Part shown: piece after piece, positions 25,736 through 33,805 of the stretch
Layout: each line of letters opens with the position of its first letter
How positions within the stretch are numbered: position 1 is the stretch's first letter
NCBI RefSeq assembly: GCF_000174195.1
Contig: NZ_ACFY01000087.1
Span: 1-42,920, forward strand
Length of the DNA stretch: 42,920 nucleotides
From: Roseburia inulinivorans DSM 16841
GTDB lineage: Bacteria > Bacillota > Clostridia > Lachnospirales > Lachnospiraceae
Direction: 5' to 3'
Made by a program: the position numbers and the translations under genes
Notes under the pieces: generated by a model
What the model saw: the letters and a program-made list of their open reading frames with translations, nothing else
The model's database searches: none
Told to the model about the DNA's origin: nothing

Positions 25736-26470
25736 ATGATAAGATTAATCCTTGCATTACTCTTTGCAATTCTCTACCTCATCATCGGAATCCCGGTGCT
25801 CGGCGTGGAATGGATCATTGCAAAATTCAACAAACAGGCTGCCGACTTAGGCCAGCTTCGCATGGTGCAGTGGGCATTCCGTGTGATTTTATTTATCTGT
25901 GGAACGAAAGTGACCGTCATCGGTGAAGAAAATGTCCCGAAAGATCAGGCGGTCTTATACATCGGAAACCACAGAAGCTATTTCGATATTATCATCACCT
26001 ATGCACGCTGCCCGCGTCTCACCGGCTACATTGCGAAAAAGGATATGGAAAAAGTGCCGTTGCTGCGCACCTGGATGCGGCGTCTGCACTGTCTGTTTAT
26101 CGACCGTGAGAATGTAAAAGAAGCGTTAAAAACGATCCTTGCCGGAATCGACAATGTAAAGAATGGAATTTCCATGTGTATCTTCCCGGAAGGCACAAGA
26201 AATAAAACGGACGATTTGATGCTCCCATTCAAAGAGGGAAGTTTCAAGATTGCGGAAAAGAGTGGCTGTCCGATTATCCCGATGGCGATCACGAACTCCG
26301 CAGATGTGTTGGAGGCTCATATGCCTCGTGTCAAAAAAGCACATGTAATTGTAGAATACGGAAAACCAATTTATCCGAACGAGCTGGATAAGGAACAGAA
26401 GAAAAAAATCGGAGCTTACTGTCAGGATGTGATTGCTGAGATGTTAGAGAAAAATAAATCTATGATTTAG
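25736..26470 (+). CDS. plsC: 1-acyl-sn-glycerol-3-phosphate acyltransferase
   Basis: 244 residues. Adds the second acyl chain to lysophosphatidic acid on the inner membrane. The HX4D catalytic motif is NHRSYFD (H79, D84) and the substrate motif is FPEGTR (150-155). An N-terminal membrane helix is present. GAAAGGA lies before the ATG. It is preceded by foldback repeat copy 2 and followed by a strong terminator. With the PlsY-like gene at 13815 it belongs to glycerolipid synthesis, though the genes are not adjacent. Confidence 0.92.
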   Translation: MIRLILALLFAILYLIIGIPVLGVEWIIAKFNKQAADLGQLRMVQWAFRVILFICGTKVTVIGEENVPKDQAVLYIGNHRSYFDIIITYARCPRLTGYIAKKDMEKVPLLRTWMRRLHCLFIDRENVKEALKTILAGIDNVKNGISMCIFPEGTRNKTDDLMLPFKEGSFKIAEKSGCPIIPMAITNSADVLEAHMPRVKKAHVIVEYGKPIYPNELDKEQKKKIGAYCQDVIAEMLEKNKSMI

Positions 26471-26512
26471 GTATCTGTCAGACCATATTAGAACATAAAA
26501 TAATCTATTTTG

Positions 26513-26545
26513 AAAACCCCCAGTGTTTCGGCACTGGGGGTTTTG
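26513..26545. terminator. Bidirectional terminator between plsC and murF
   Basis: CCCCCAGTG (26517-26525), 6-base loop, CACTGGGGG (26532-26540), with A4 before and T4 after. The flanking genes are convergent. Confidence 0.92.
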
Positions 26546-26571
26546 GCGTGTCGCATCGGACATTCCTATTT

Positions 26572-28002
26572 TTACTTCGTCAATTCCTTCACAATCTCCG
26601 GGAATCCCATAAAATGTGACGCTTTCACAAGCACTGTATCTCCGCTCTTCACCTCTTTCACAAGGTCTTTGATCAGGTCTGCTTTGTCCTCATAATGATG
26701 GACTTCTGTCGCACTGCTATTTGCACGCACTGCTTTAGTGATCTCCTGTGAGAGTGTTCCCACACAGTAAAGTGCGTCAATTCCCTTTCCTGCAAAATGT
26801 TCTCCCACCATATAGTGAAGCTGTTTTTCCTCTGCGCCAAGCTCGCCCATATCTCCGAGTACCGCGATTTTTCTGCCCGGTGCGTTGGACAATACATCGA
26901 TGGATGCTTTCATGGAAACCGGATTTGCATTGTAGCAGTCGTCGATGATCGTAATGCCATTTTTGTGGATCAGATTACTTCTGCCGCCGATCGTCTGCAC
27001 TGATTCAATCCCGCGCTTCATCTCGTCACAGGTCAGTCCTAATTCTCTTGCCACGCTCACCGCTGCCAGCGCATTGTATACATTGTGTTCTCCGGCGATT
27101 GGAATCGTGACTTCCATCGTCACTTCCCCGCCTGTCTCTTTCGACGGATAATGGATCGCTGCTTTTGTTCCGGTCAGGTCAACTGCCTCTACATTCGTTG
27201 CGTAAACCGTTTTCTCGGCAAGCGTCTTAGTTCCTTCCTCTGTTTCAGCCACTTTGGCAGCCTTTTCGATACCATAGAACACTGCCGGTTTTCCATTGAC
27301 AACTTTCTTATCGCAGAGCTTGTCGTCATCTCCGTTTAATACCGCAATTCCATCCGGTGTCAGATGCGCAAAACTCTCTGTCTTTGCCTTTAAGATTCCA
27401 TCTCTTGTGATGAGATTTTCCAGATGGCAGAGTCCGATGTTCGTGATCACGCAGATGTCCGGGTTTGCCATTGTGGATAACCGGTCCATCTCACCAAACT
27501 CGGAAATTCCCATCTCAAGCACAGCCACCTGATGTTCCTCCCGGATTTTAAAAATCGTGAGTGGAAGTCCGATCTCGTTATTCAAGTTTCCCTCTGTTTT
27601 TAACACGTTATATTTCTGTGCCAGAACAGATGCGATCATCTCTTTAGTGCTCGTTTTTCCAACGCTTCCTGTGATTCCGACTACTTTAATATCCAGACCT
27701 CTGCGGTAATCTGCTGCGATCTTCTTCATCGCATCTAAGGTGTTTTCCACGAGAATGTATGGGCCTGCCGGATTCTCTAACTTCTCTTCAGAGAGCACTG
27801 CCAGTGCTCCTTTTTCAAAAACAGATGGGATGAAACTGTGTCCGTCCACCTTTTCTCCACGTACCGGGATAAATAAGTAATCTTTTTCCACAAGGCGGCT
27901 GTCGATCACTGCTCCTTGGATCTCACGCGTTTTATCCGCTTCATTTCCTATGTAAGTACCGCCGCAGACTGCCGCGATATGCTCTAAGGTCATATTTTTC
28001 AT
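26572..28002 (-). CDS. murF: UDP-MurNAc-tripeptide--D-Ala-D-Ala ligase
   Basis: 476 residues. Catalyses ATP-dependent addition of D-Ala-D-Ala in the cytoplasmic stage of peptidoglycan synthesis. Three Mur domains are visible: an N-terminal substrate domain (GAVIDSRLVEKDYLFIPVRG), the P-loop GITGSVGKTS (109-118) and the C-terminal domain (VLGDMGELG). It lies 71 bases downstream of ddl, whose product makes its D-Ala-D-Ala substrate, so order and function agree. Confidence 0.95.
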   Translation of the reverse strand: MKNMTLEHIAAVCGGTYIGNEADKTREIQGAVIDSRLVEKDYLFIPVRGEKVDGHSFIPSVFEKGALAVLSEEKLENPAGPYILVENTLDAMKKIAADYRRGLDIKVVGITGSVGKTSTKEMIASVLAQKYNVLKTEGNLNNEIGLPLTIFKIREEHQVAVLEMGISEFGEMDRLSTMANPDICVITNIGLCHLENLITRDGILKAKTESFAHLTPDGIAVLNGDDDKLCDKKVVNGKPAVFYGIEKAAKVAETEEGTKTLAEKTVYATNVEAVDLTGTKAAIHYPSKETGGEVTMEVTIPIAGEHNVYNALAAVSVARELGLTCDEMKRGIESVQTIGGRSNLIHKNGITIIDDCYNANPVSMKASIDVLSNAPGRKIAVLGDMGELGAEEKQLHYMVGEHFAGKGIDALYCVGTLSQEITKAVRANSSATEVHHYEDKADLIKDLVKEVKSGDTVLVKASHFMGFPEIVKELTK

Positions 28003-28031
28003 ATCATGCTCCTGTTATTATAGAACAAACT

Positions 28032-28057
28032 GCCACCGGTTCTGCAAAACTGGTGGC
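28032..28057 (-). terminator. Hairpin between ddl and murF
   Basis: GCCACCGGTT/AACTGGTGGC (28032-28041, 28048-28057), one G-U pair. Only a weak T-rich stretch follows on the minus strand, so partial termination is likely and murF could still be transcribed from the ddl promoter. Confidence 0.5.
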
Positions 28058-28073
28058 GATATGTCATTCATCA

Positions 28074-29129
28074 TTATTTCTCATATTTTTTTAAGGAAAT
28101 CTCAATCAGCTTCTCACATAACTGATTGAAGTTGATTCCAAGAACACCTGCCTCCTGTGGAAGAAGACTTGTCGGTGTCATGCCGGGAAGTGTATTTGCT
28201 TCCAGACAGTAAATTTCGTTATTCTTATTTAATAAGAAATCAGAACGGGAGTAAGTATTCAGTCCTAATACTTCTGCCACACGCTCTGCATAGTGCTGCA
28301 TCTGCTCTGTGATCTCTTCCGGTAATTCTGCCGGACAGGTCTCCACTGCACTGCCTGCTTTGTACTTATTCTTATAATCATAGAATCCCTGAATCGGTGC
28401 GATCTCAATGATTGGAAGTGCCTTATAGTCAATAACACCGACTGAAAATTCACGTCCCTCTACATACTCTTCGATAATGAGGTTATCCTCCCATTTGAAT
28501 GCCTCATCCAAAGCACTCTTGAATTCATCTTCCGTGCGCACGATCGTAACACCAATACTGGAACCTCCACAGCATGGTTTTACAACACATGGCAGCTTTA
28601 AGCCAAGTTCTTTTGCAGAATCTTTCCGGTTCTCTTTCTTCATGGAAATACCTTGTGGTGTCGGGATTCCACCAGCGATAAATAGCTGTTTTGCCATTCC
28701 CTTATCCATTGCAAGCGCACTGCTCAAATAGCCGGTTCCGGTATATTTGATCCCAAACAGGTCAAATGCTGCCTGAATCTTACCATTCTCGCCGTTTTCT
28801 CCGTGTAATGCCATGAAAACAATATCCGCCATGCGGCACATGTTGATGACATTCGGTCCGAAGAAGCAGTCCGACTGATCTTTTCTTGACGCTTTTACCT
28901 TTGCAAGATCCGGTGCTGTTTCCGGGATATCCTTTACCTGTACGCTGACTTCCTCTGTGCGGTCAAAAATTCCGGTCAGATTTTCCTCTTTGTCACTGTA
29001 TCCCATAAAAACATCCAGTAAAATAACGTTATGTCCATTCTCACGAAGTGCTTTGGATACCATATCCCCCGTCTTGAAAGACACATCTCTCTCTGTACTT
29101 AAACCACCTGCTAAAACAACAATATTCAT
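28074..29129 (-). CDS. ddl: D-alanine--D-alanine ligase
   Basis: 351 residues. ATP-grasp ligase joining two D-alanines for peptidoglycan. Signature parts: VVLAGGLSTERDVSFKTG at the N-terminus, the ATP-grasp core LPCVVKPCCGGSSIGVTIV, EEYVEGREFSVGV and the C-terminal EANTLPGMTPTSLLPQ. GGAG precedes the ATG. Upstream of murF on the same strand, forming a peptidoglycan-precursor pair. Confidence 0.95.
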   Translation of the reverse strand: MNIVVLAGGLSTERDVSFKTGDMVSKALRENGHNVILLDVFMGYSDKEENLTGIFDRTEEVSVQVKDIPETAPDLAKVKASRKDQSDCFFGPNVINMCRMADIVFMALHGENGENGKIQAAFDLFGIKYTGTGYLSSALAMDKGMAKQLFIAGGIPTPQGISMKKENRKDSAKELGLKLPCVVKPCCGGSSIGVTIVRTEDEFKSALDEAFKWEDNLIIEEYVEGREFSVGVIDYKALPIIEIAPIQGFYDYKNKYKAGSAVETCPAELPEEITEQMQHYAERVAEVLGLNTYSRSDFLLNKNNEIYCLEANTLPGMTPTSLLPQEAGVLGINFNQLCEKLIEISLKKYEK

Positions 29130-29438
29130 GGTGTAATCTCCTCTATTCTGACTTTATTTTGGATTTTGCTCCAACTTTTTAACATTATATGTCTGCCTAT
29201 CAAATCTTTATTATAGTAACCCTTTTTCCAACTCATGACAAGATAAAAAAGAATAGTCTCACCGGAACATCCGGTAAGACTATTCTAAAAACTCTCCCCT
29301 TGTGTAGTAATACTTTCTCCTCCCTTGTTATTCTGAGCCGAACTACAGACTCTTTTTCCATCTAAAAATCCACACGGCAATTCTGTGCCTTACACAGAAC
29401 TCTTTTGTAAAAAATCTTTTGTTATTACGATCTGCAAA
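29130..29438. other. Intergenic region upstream of ddl
   Basis: No convincing gene. It contains the ddl upstream region (to about 29240), a strong terminator (29250-29286), and about 150 bases between that terminator and the 29439-29786 gene. That stretch has a TTCTGTG/CACAGAA hairpin and could be the 3' untranslated region or a small RNA; I cannot decide. Confidence 0.5.
29250..29286 (-). terminator. Terminator downstream of the 29439-29786 gene
   Basis: AGAATAGTCT..ACCGG (29250-29265) pairs with CCGGT.AGACTATTCT (29271-29286), one mismatch, followed on the minus strand by T6. Confidence 0.9.
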
Positions 29439-29786
29439 TCATTTCCTGATCATCTGTTCCTGCTCATCTAAGAGAATCAATAAACACAAAAAAATCTGTC
29501 TTGCCAGTAAGTCCTTTTTTCCGATCAGACTGCCATACTGAAAGATGTCATTTCTGGTATCCGTAAGCTCCCCCCTGTCAATCGCATAGAGAATCTCATA
29601 TAGGATTTCCATGCGCTTTTCATCTAACATACCGCCGCACATTAACGTTTTTCCGAATACCGGATTTTTCTGTACAATTCTTAAAATATCAAAAAATTTT
29701 TTCTCCATCTCTCTCAAAGTTACTACACATGAAGTAATTCCATTATACGCCACCGGTATCTGCAGCACAATTCGCTTTTTCCGCAC
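29439..29786 (-). CDS. Small uncharacterised cytoplasmic protein
   Basis: 115 residues as the longest frame; a start at 29708 (MEKKFFDILRIVQKN) is equally plausible, as neither choice has a strong ribosome site. The C-terminal part is helical and hydrophobic (LARQIFLCLLILLDEQEQM). No recognised motif. Terminators bound it on both sides, so it is probably monocistronic. Confidence 0.5.
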   Translation of the reverse strand: MRKKRIVLQIPVAYNGITSCVVTLREMEKKFFDILRIVQKNPVFGKTLMCGGMLDEKRMEILYEILYAIDRGELTDTRNDIFQYGSLIGKKDLLARQIFLCLLILLDEQEQMIRK

Positions 29787-29866
29787 GTTTTCCTGATTTT
29801 ACAGAAAAATCAGCTCGGCATATCCATCCTGTATACCGGCACTTTACAGTAATTTCATGCTAAACC

Positions 29867-29896
29867 TAAAAAGAGGAGAGCTGCCCGCTCTCCTCT
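29867..29896 (-). terminator. Terminator of hpf
   Basis: AGAGGAGAG (29872-29880) and CTCTCCTCT (29888-29896), with a T5 run on the minus strand. Confidence 0.9.
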
Positions 29897-29906
29897 GATC
29901 TCACTT

Positions 29907-30437
29907 TTAATATTCCGGCTCGATCAATCCGTAAGTATTGCCTTTTCTCTTATAAACAACATTGACATCCTCAGTCTCTGCGTTGATGAATACATAGAAA
30001 TCATGTCCTAATAATTCCATCTCTACACATGCATCCTCCGGATACATTGGTTTCATATCAAACTTCTTGGTTCTGATGATCTTGATCTCTTCATCATCCT
30101 CTGACTTCTCATCCAGAAAATCCTGTTTGAAAACTGCTGCTGCATTCTGCTGCTTTGTTACAAGTTTTGTTCTATACTTTTTAAGCTGACGTTCAATGAC
30201 TTCCTCTACCAGATCAATGGATACATACATATCACTGCTTACCTGTTCGGAACGGATATAACTTCCCTTCATAGGAATCGTAACTTCAACTTTCTGGCGT
30301 TCCTTCTCTACGCTCAATGTTACATTCACTTCTGTGTCCGGAGTAAAATACTTCTCAAGCTTATTCAGCTTGTCCTCCACTGCGGCTTTCAGTCCTTCTG
30401 TCAATTCGATGTTTCTTCCTGTGATCTTAATTCTCAT
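29907..30437 (-). CDS. hpf: Ribosome hibernation-promoting factor, long form
   Basis: 176 residues from the ATG at 30437, which has AAAGGGG 9 bases before it; a TTG three codons upstream is less likely. An N-terminal S30AE domain (IKITGRNIELTEGLKAAVED) and a C-terminal dimerisation domain (KRKGNTYGLIEPEY end) identify long HPF. It pairs 70S ribosomes into 100S dimers in stationary phase. A good promoter is present at 30530-30557. Confidence 0.93.
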   Translation of the reverse strand: MRIKITGRNIELTEGLKAAVEDKLNKLEKYFTPDTEVNVTLSVEKERQKVEVTIPMKGSYIRSEQVSSDMYVSIDLVEEVIERQLKKYRTKLVTKQQNAAAVFKQDFLDEKSEDDEEIKIIRTKKFDMKPMYPEDACVEMELLGHDFYVFINAETEDVNVVYKRKGNTYGLIEPEY

Positions 30438-30529
30438 GATGTCCAACCCCTTTGTCGCTTATTTGATATAATGATCCAATCCAGGCTATGTCAGATAGCT
30501 TTCTGAATGCTTACTTATATCATGACTTT

Positions 30530-30557
30530 ATTATAGCATGTTTTTATACATTATCAA
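30530..30557 (-). promoter_or_regulatory. Promoter of hpf
   Basis: Minus strand TTGATA (30557-30552), 16 bases, TATAAT (30535-30530). It leaves a leader of about 85 bases. Confidence 0.65.
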
Positions 30558-30634
30558 CATTTTTTTGTCTTAAACCGAAAACTTTTTATATATTTTATAT
30601 AATTTCTGAAAATTTCAGAATCTCAGATTGGTCT

Positions 30635-32377
30635 TTACGCCAGCGACAGCGCAAAATAACCATCTGCAAGCAGTCTTTCCTGCCTGTCCTGGTCATCAGA
30701 AGAAAGCACCATGATACCCTTTCTGTCATATACCAGACGTTCTGTTTTTGTCTGCGCCATAAGTTCCGGCAGAAGTTCCTCAAACTGTTCTTCACCCAGT
30801 GTCGTTTCGATAATGTGCAGCGTCCCATTCTCTGGGCAGTACATTAGAATATCAGCGTCCTCTGCACTCTCGTCTCTGGAAATATCATCACTCCACACTA
30901 CCTTCACCGTTCTTCCGCCACAGAAACAGTTAAAATCCATCGCAAAACGGATTGCCGCCTCATCCCATGCAATAAAACCATCTCTCATCAATTTCTGCTC
31001 CCGGATTTTTTGATATTCTGCCGCAGTGATCTCCTCCACAGAATAACTGTTTAATTCCGCTGCAGAAAGTTCCGGCACATCCTGTTTTTCCAGTAAACGC
31101 TCCGATGGATACGCCTCTGTGAACCCAACCTTACGGTAATAACCGACAAGCTCTTTTTCGGCCGGGACTAACACCAATGGCATATTAAAAATCTCTTCTG
31201 CCTTCTTTAAGATTTTCCCTGCATAACCTCTGCCACGGTATTCTGGAAGTGTCGCCACTGCATAAACATATTTGGCCGGCTTCCACTCCTCACCGTCCCT
31301 GACATTAATATCTAAAAAGCTTGCCATGGAAACCGCATGCCCATCCTGACAGATGAGCAGCATATTATCCTCTGTCATCCGTTTATCCAGATAAAAATCT
31401 ACCAGTTCCGCCTCGTCACCAAAACAGGTCTCCCATATTTTGTGGATTTCTTCCCTGTTTCTGTCCTTATCTGCAAAAATGACATCACTTGAAATCGCCA
31501 CATATTTTTTCAGCAGGATTTCCGGATAATAGGACATCTTAGCCTTTCGCAGTCCCGGATCCCCCGTATCCTCCTCGCGGTTTACATAAGTATAATCTTC
31601 ACACGCATGTAAAACAAACTGCTGGTTAATCATCGGATATGCGCCCTGCATATCCGGAAATGCTTTTTCGAAGTGGACAACATAAGTGTCACTGTTTAAC
31701 GGTTCCCCGATAGAAAATGCAACAATCTGTCCTGCCTTCCGGATAATCCCACCAACAAGCCCGAGTTCTTTTCTATGGTCAAATGCCTCATGAAGCACTG
31801 ACATCTCAAGTTCCATCTCTTCATTCCATTTCTCTGCCCTCATTTTGATCCATGTGTATGTCATATTGCGGCATTCTTCTATATTGGAATCATTCAGTTC
31901 CTCATAGCACCAGTCATCCTCATCCTGAAATCTCGCAATATGATTTCTCTTGCCATGCATCTTTTTTCCCGCAAGCGTTGCTAATTTTTCTCTGGAATAA
32001 ATGTAATCATAATCGTTCCGGTCTCCTTGGATCAAAAACTGTTCCGGATACCATGTAAGCATCTGCTCCCGGTCTGCTTCGCTCAACGGGCTCATGATCA
32101 ACGGACGCTCTTCCTCCCTGCAGATTTCTATCAGTTCATCGATCACTTTTCTGCGGTCACCTGCCCCGATCGGATAGGAATACATCACCACTCCCTCCTC
32201 CTCAAAACGAATGACTGCACACCCATATTTTTCTGCAACTTCAACATGATACACTTTCCGCCAGACAAAATTATTGGCAAACGTGTACTCGCATGCATTT
32301 CTGTCATCTTCCTGAAATCTGGCATCCATCCATGCCTTATCATCTAATGTAATTTCGTGAAACTCTATTTTTGACAT
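30635..32377 (-). CDS. DUF2156-GNAT fusion protein
   Basis: 580 residues. Residues 1 to about 300 are a DUF2156 (LPG synthase C-terminal-like) domain: FANNFVWRKVYHVEV, KKMHGKRNHI and the INQQFVLHAC region. Residues about 305-430 are a GNAT acetyltransferase with the acetyl-CoA loop LPEYRGRGYAGKILKKAEEI. The remaining 150 residues are an additional domain (YDRKGIMVLSSDDQDRQERL) I cannot name. DUF2156 proteins transfer aminoacyl groups to lipids or act on unknown amines; the substrate here is unknown. No membrane segment is seen, unlike MprF. Confidence 0.75.
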   Translation of the reverse strand: MSKIEFHEITLDDKAWMDARFQEDDRNACEYTFANNFVWRKVYHVEVAEKYGCAVIRFEEEGVVMYSYPIGAGDRRKVIDELIEICREEERPLIMSPLSEADREQMLTWYPEQFLIQGDRNDYDYIYSREKLATLAGKKMHGKRNHIARFQDEDDWCYEELNDSNIEECRNMTYTWIKMRAEKWNEEMELEMSVLHEAFDHRKELGLVGGIIRKAGQIVAFSIGEPLNSDTYVVHFEKAFPDMQGAYPMINQQFVLHACEDYTYVNREEDTGDPGLRKAKMSYYPEILLKKYVAISSDVIFADKDRNREEIHKIWETCFGDEAELVDFYLDKRMTEDNMLLICQDGHAVSMASFLDINVRDGEEWKPAKYVYAVATLPEYRGRGYAGKILKKAEEIFNMPLVLVPAEKELVGYYRKVGFTEAYPSERLLEKQDVPELSAAELNSYSVEEITAAEYQKIREQKLMRDGFIAWDEAAIRFAMDFNCFCGGRTVKVVWSDDISRDESAEDADILMYCPENGTLHIIETTLGEEQFEELLPELMAQTKTERLVYDRKGIMVLSSDDQDRQERLLADGYFALSLA

Positions 32378-32430
32378 CTTAATTCCTTTCGCTATATACT
32401 AACATTATTATTCCATTTTTAAGACGATTT

Positions 32431-32459
32431 ATTGTACTATTTCATGCCGTGAATTGCAA
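32431..32459 (-). promoter_or_regulatory. Promoter of the DUF2156-GNAT gene
   Basis: Minus strand TTGCAA (32459-32454), 17 bases, TACAAT (32436-32431). Confidence 0.6.
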
Positions 32460-32515
32460 CCGTCATAGCATGTTGTAAAGAGAAGAAAATAAGAACATGG
32501 CATCCTCGCGGAGCG

Positions 32516-32584
32516 TTTTTATTACATGGGAAGTAATTTCCTATGTAATAAAAAAAGCTGACCGCTTTTTTACGATCAGCTTCT
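32516..32584 (-). terminator. Two successive terminators after the 32593-32829 gene
   Basis: First on the minus strand: AGCTGATCG with CGGTCAGCT then T7 (about 32584-32551). Second: TTTTTATTACAT (32516-32527) with ATGTAATAAAAA (32543-32554). The two share the A/T run. Confidence 0.85.
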
Positions 32585-32592
32585 GTTCATTT

Positions 32593-32829
32593 CTAGTTTG
32601 TCATTAAAAACTTGATGATCCTCTCTGTATCTTCCGGCTCGTAAGCTACAACTTCAAGTTCCGGGATCTCTACATCAGATTTTAATAAGCTTGTCAGAGA
32701 AACATACTGGCAAAGTTTTGATTTGAGGTTTAATCTGTCTCCCTCACCTGTGATCAATTCTACTTTTCCGGCACAGGAATCAATTACTTTAAAAAATCCG
32801 TCGACATCTTTGATATTCTTGATTTTCAT
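32593..32829 (-). CDS. Small conserved-looking protein of unknown function
   Basis: 78 residues, acidic: VDGFFKVIDSCAGKVELITG, then KSKLCQYVSLTSLL and EPEDTERIIKFLMTN. This looks like a small alpha/beta fold seen in Lachnospiraceae, sometimes mislabelled as a polymerase; I cannot assign a function. It has its own terminators and lies downstream of pflA on the same strand. Confidence 0.65.
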   Translation of the reverse strand: MKIKNIKDVDGFFKVIDSCAGKVELITGEGDRLNLKSKLCQYVSLTSLLKSDVEIPELEVVAYEPEDTERIIKFLMTN

Positions 32830-32947
32830 ATTTTTTCATCCTTTCTTCTTTGGAACTCTATACCTGCTTCTTATTAAATCGCAAAAAAAGAAATCTGTAA
32901 ATACTTTTCTTCAAAAAAAATGTTTTTCATAAAACCTACTTCTCCTG

Positions 32948-33743
32948 CTATTGTTCCATTGCTGCCCGGATGATGTGTTCCGCTTCCTTTGCTTCTGCTT
33001 TGGTAAGCTGCGGCGTATCTTTTAAGACATAATCCATGCCGAGGTTGTCGTACTTGACCTTTCCCATAGAATGATATGGAAGGACTTCCAGTTTTTCCAC
33101 ATTGCGGAGCGTCTTTAAAAACAGACCAAGTTCCATCAGTTCTTTCTCATCAAATGTAATGCCCGGCACGACTACGTGACGGATCCAGACCGGCTTGCCG
33201 ATTGAATCAAGATACTTTGCAAACGCAAGAATGTTGCTGTTCGGCTGCCCGGTGAGTTTCTGATGTTCCTCATCGTTGATATGCTTAATATCAAGCATGA
33301 CGAGATCTGTCACGGACATGAGCTGTTCTATCTTTTCCATTCTGTCTGATGCCATGTTTTCACTTATTCCAGTGAGGCTGATCTCTCTCTCACTGTTCTG
33401 ATCTGTTCCTGTATGTTTCTTTGGAAACATAATTCCGGATGTATCCAGACAGGTGTGAATACCCTTTTCCTTTGCCTTCGTAAAAAGCTCCGTCAGAAAG
33501 TCAAGCTGTAACATGGGTTCTCCACCCGTTGCCGTGATCCCCCCGGTCTGATAGAAAGAACGGTTGCGCTCGAAACGGTCTATGATCTCATCCGCTGTCA
33601 TTTCTTCCCCATCCTCTATCTTCCATGTATCGGGATTATGGCAATACTGGCAGCGCATCGGGCAGCCCTGAAAAAAAACGACAAACCGTACGCCCGGACC
33701 GTCCACTGTGCCAAATGTTTCTAACGAGTGAATTTTTTCCCAT
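32948..33743 (-). CDS. pflA: Pyruvate formate-lyase activating enzyme, with apparent extra base at the start
   Basis: A radical SAM enzyme that installs the glycyl radical on PflB. The cluster motif is GCPMRCQYCHNPDTW, and SLETFGTVDGPGVRFVVFFQ is the usual family start. The best start is ATG at 33743, with AAAGGAG before it, but it is out of frame by one base because of A6 (T6 at 33733-33738 on the plus strand); A5 would give MGKIHSLETFG. Without that correction the only in-frame starts are upstream (TTG 33790, ATG 33784), outside the ribosome site. An extra segment around residues 110-140 is not in the family core as I recall it. It follows pflB by about 60 bases. Confidence 0.85.
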
Positions 33744-33805
33744 GTTGTTCTCCTTTTTCTATGAATAACGCTCACACGCGCCATTCGCAAAACGCACCTG
33801 TTGCA

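Noticed and set aside
29287..29430. Small RNA or leader peptide after the 29439-29786 gene
   Set aside because: A GGAGGAGAAAGT motif is present, but no ATG, GTG or TTG frame follows sensibly, so I list it only as intergenic.
30438..30640. raiA-motif RNA upstream of hpf
   Set aside because: I looked for a long structured RNA before hpf but saw only a promoter and a short leader.
33744..33790. Upstream TTG/ATG starts for pflA
   Set aside because: They precede the ribosome site and add non-family residues; the ATG at 33743 with AAAGGAG is better, at the cost of a one-base correction.
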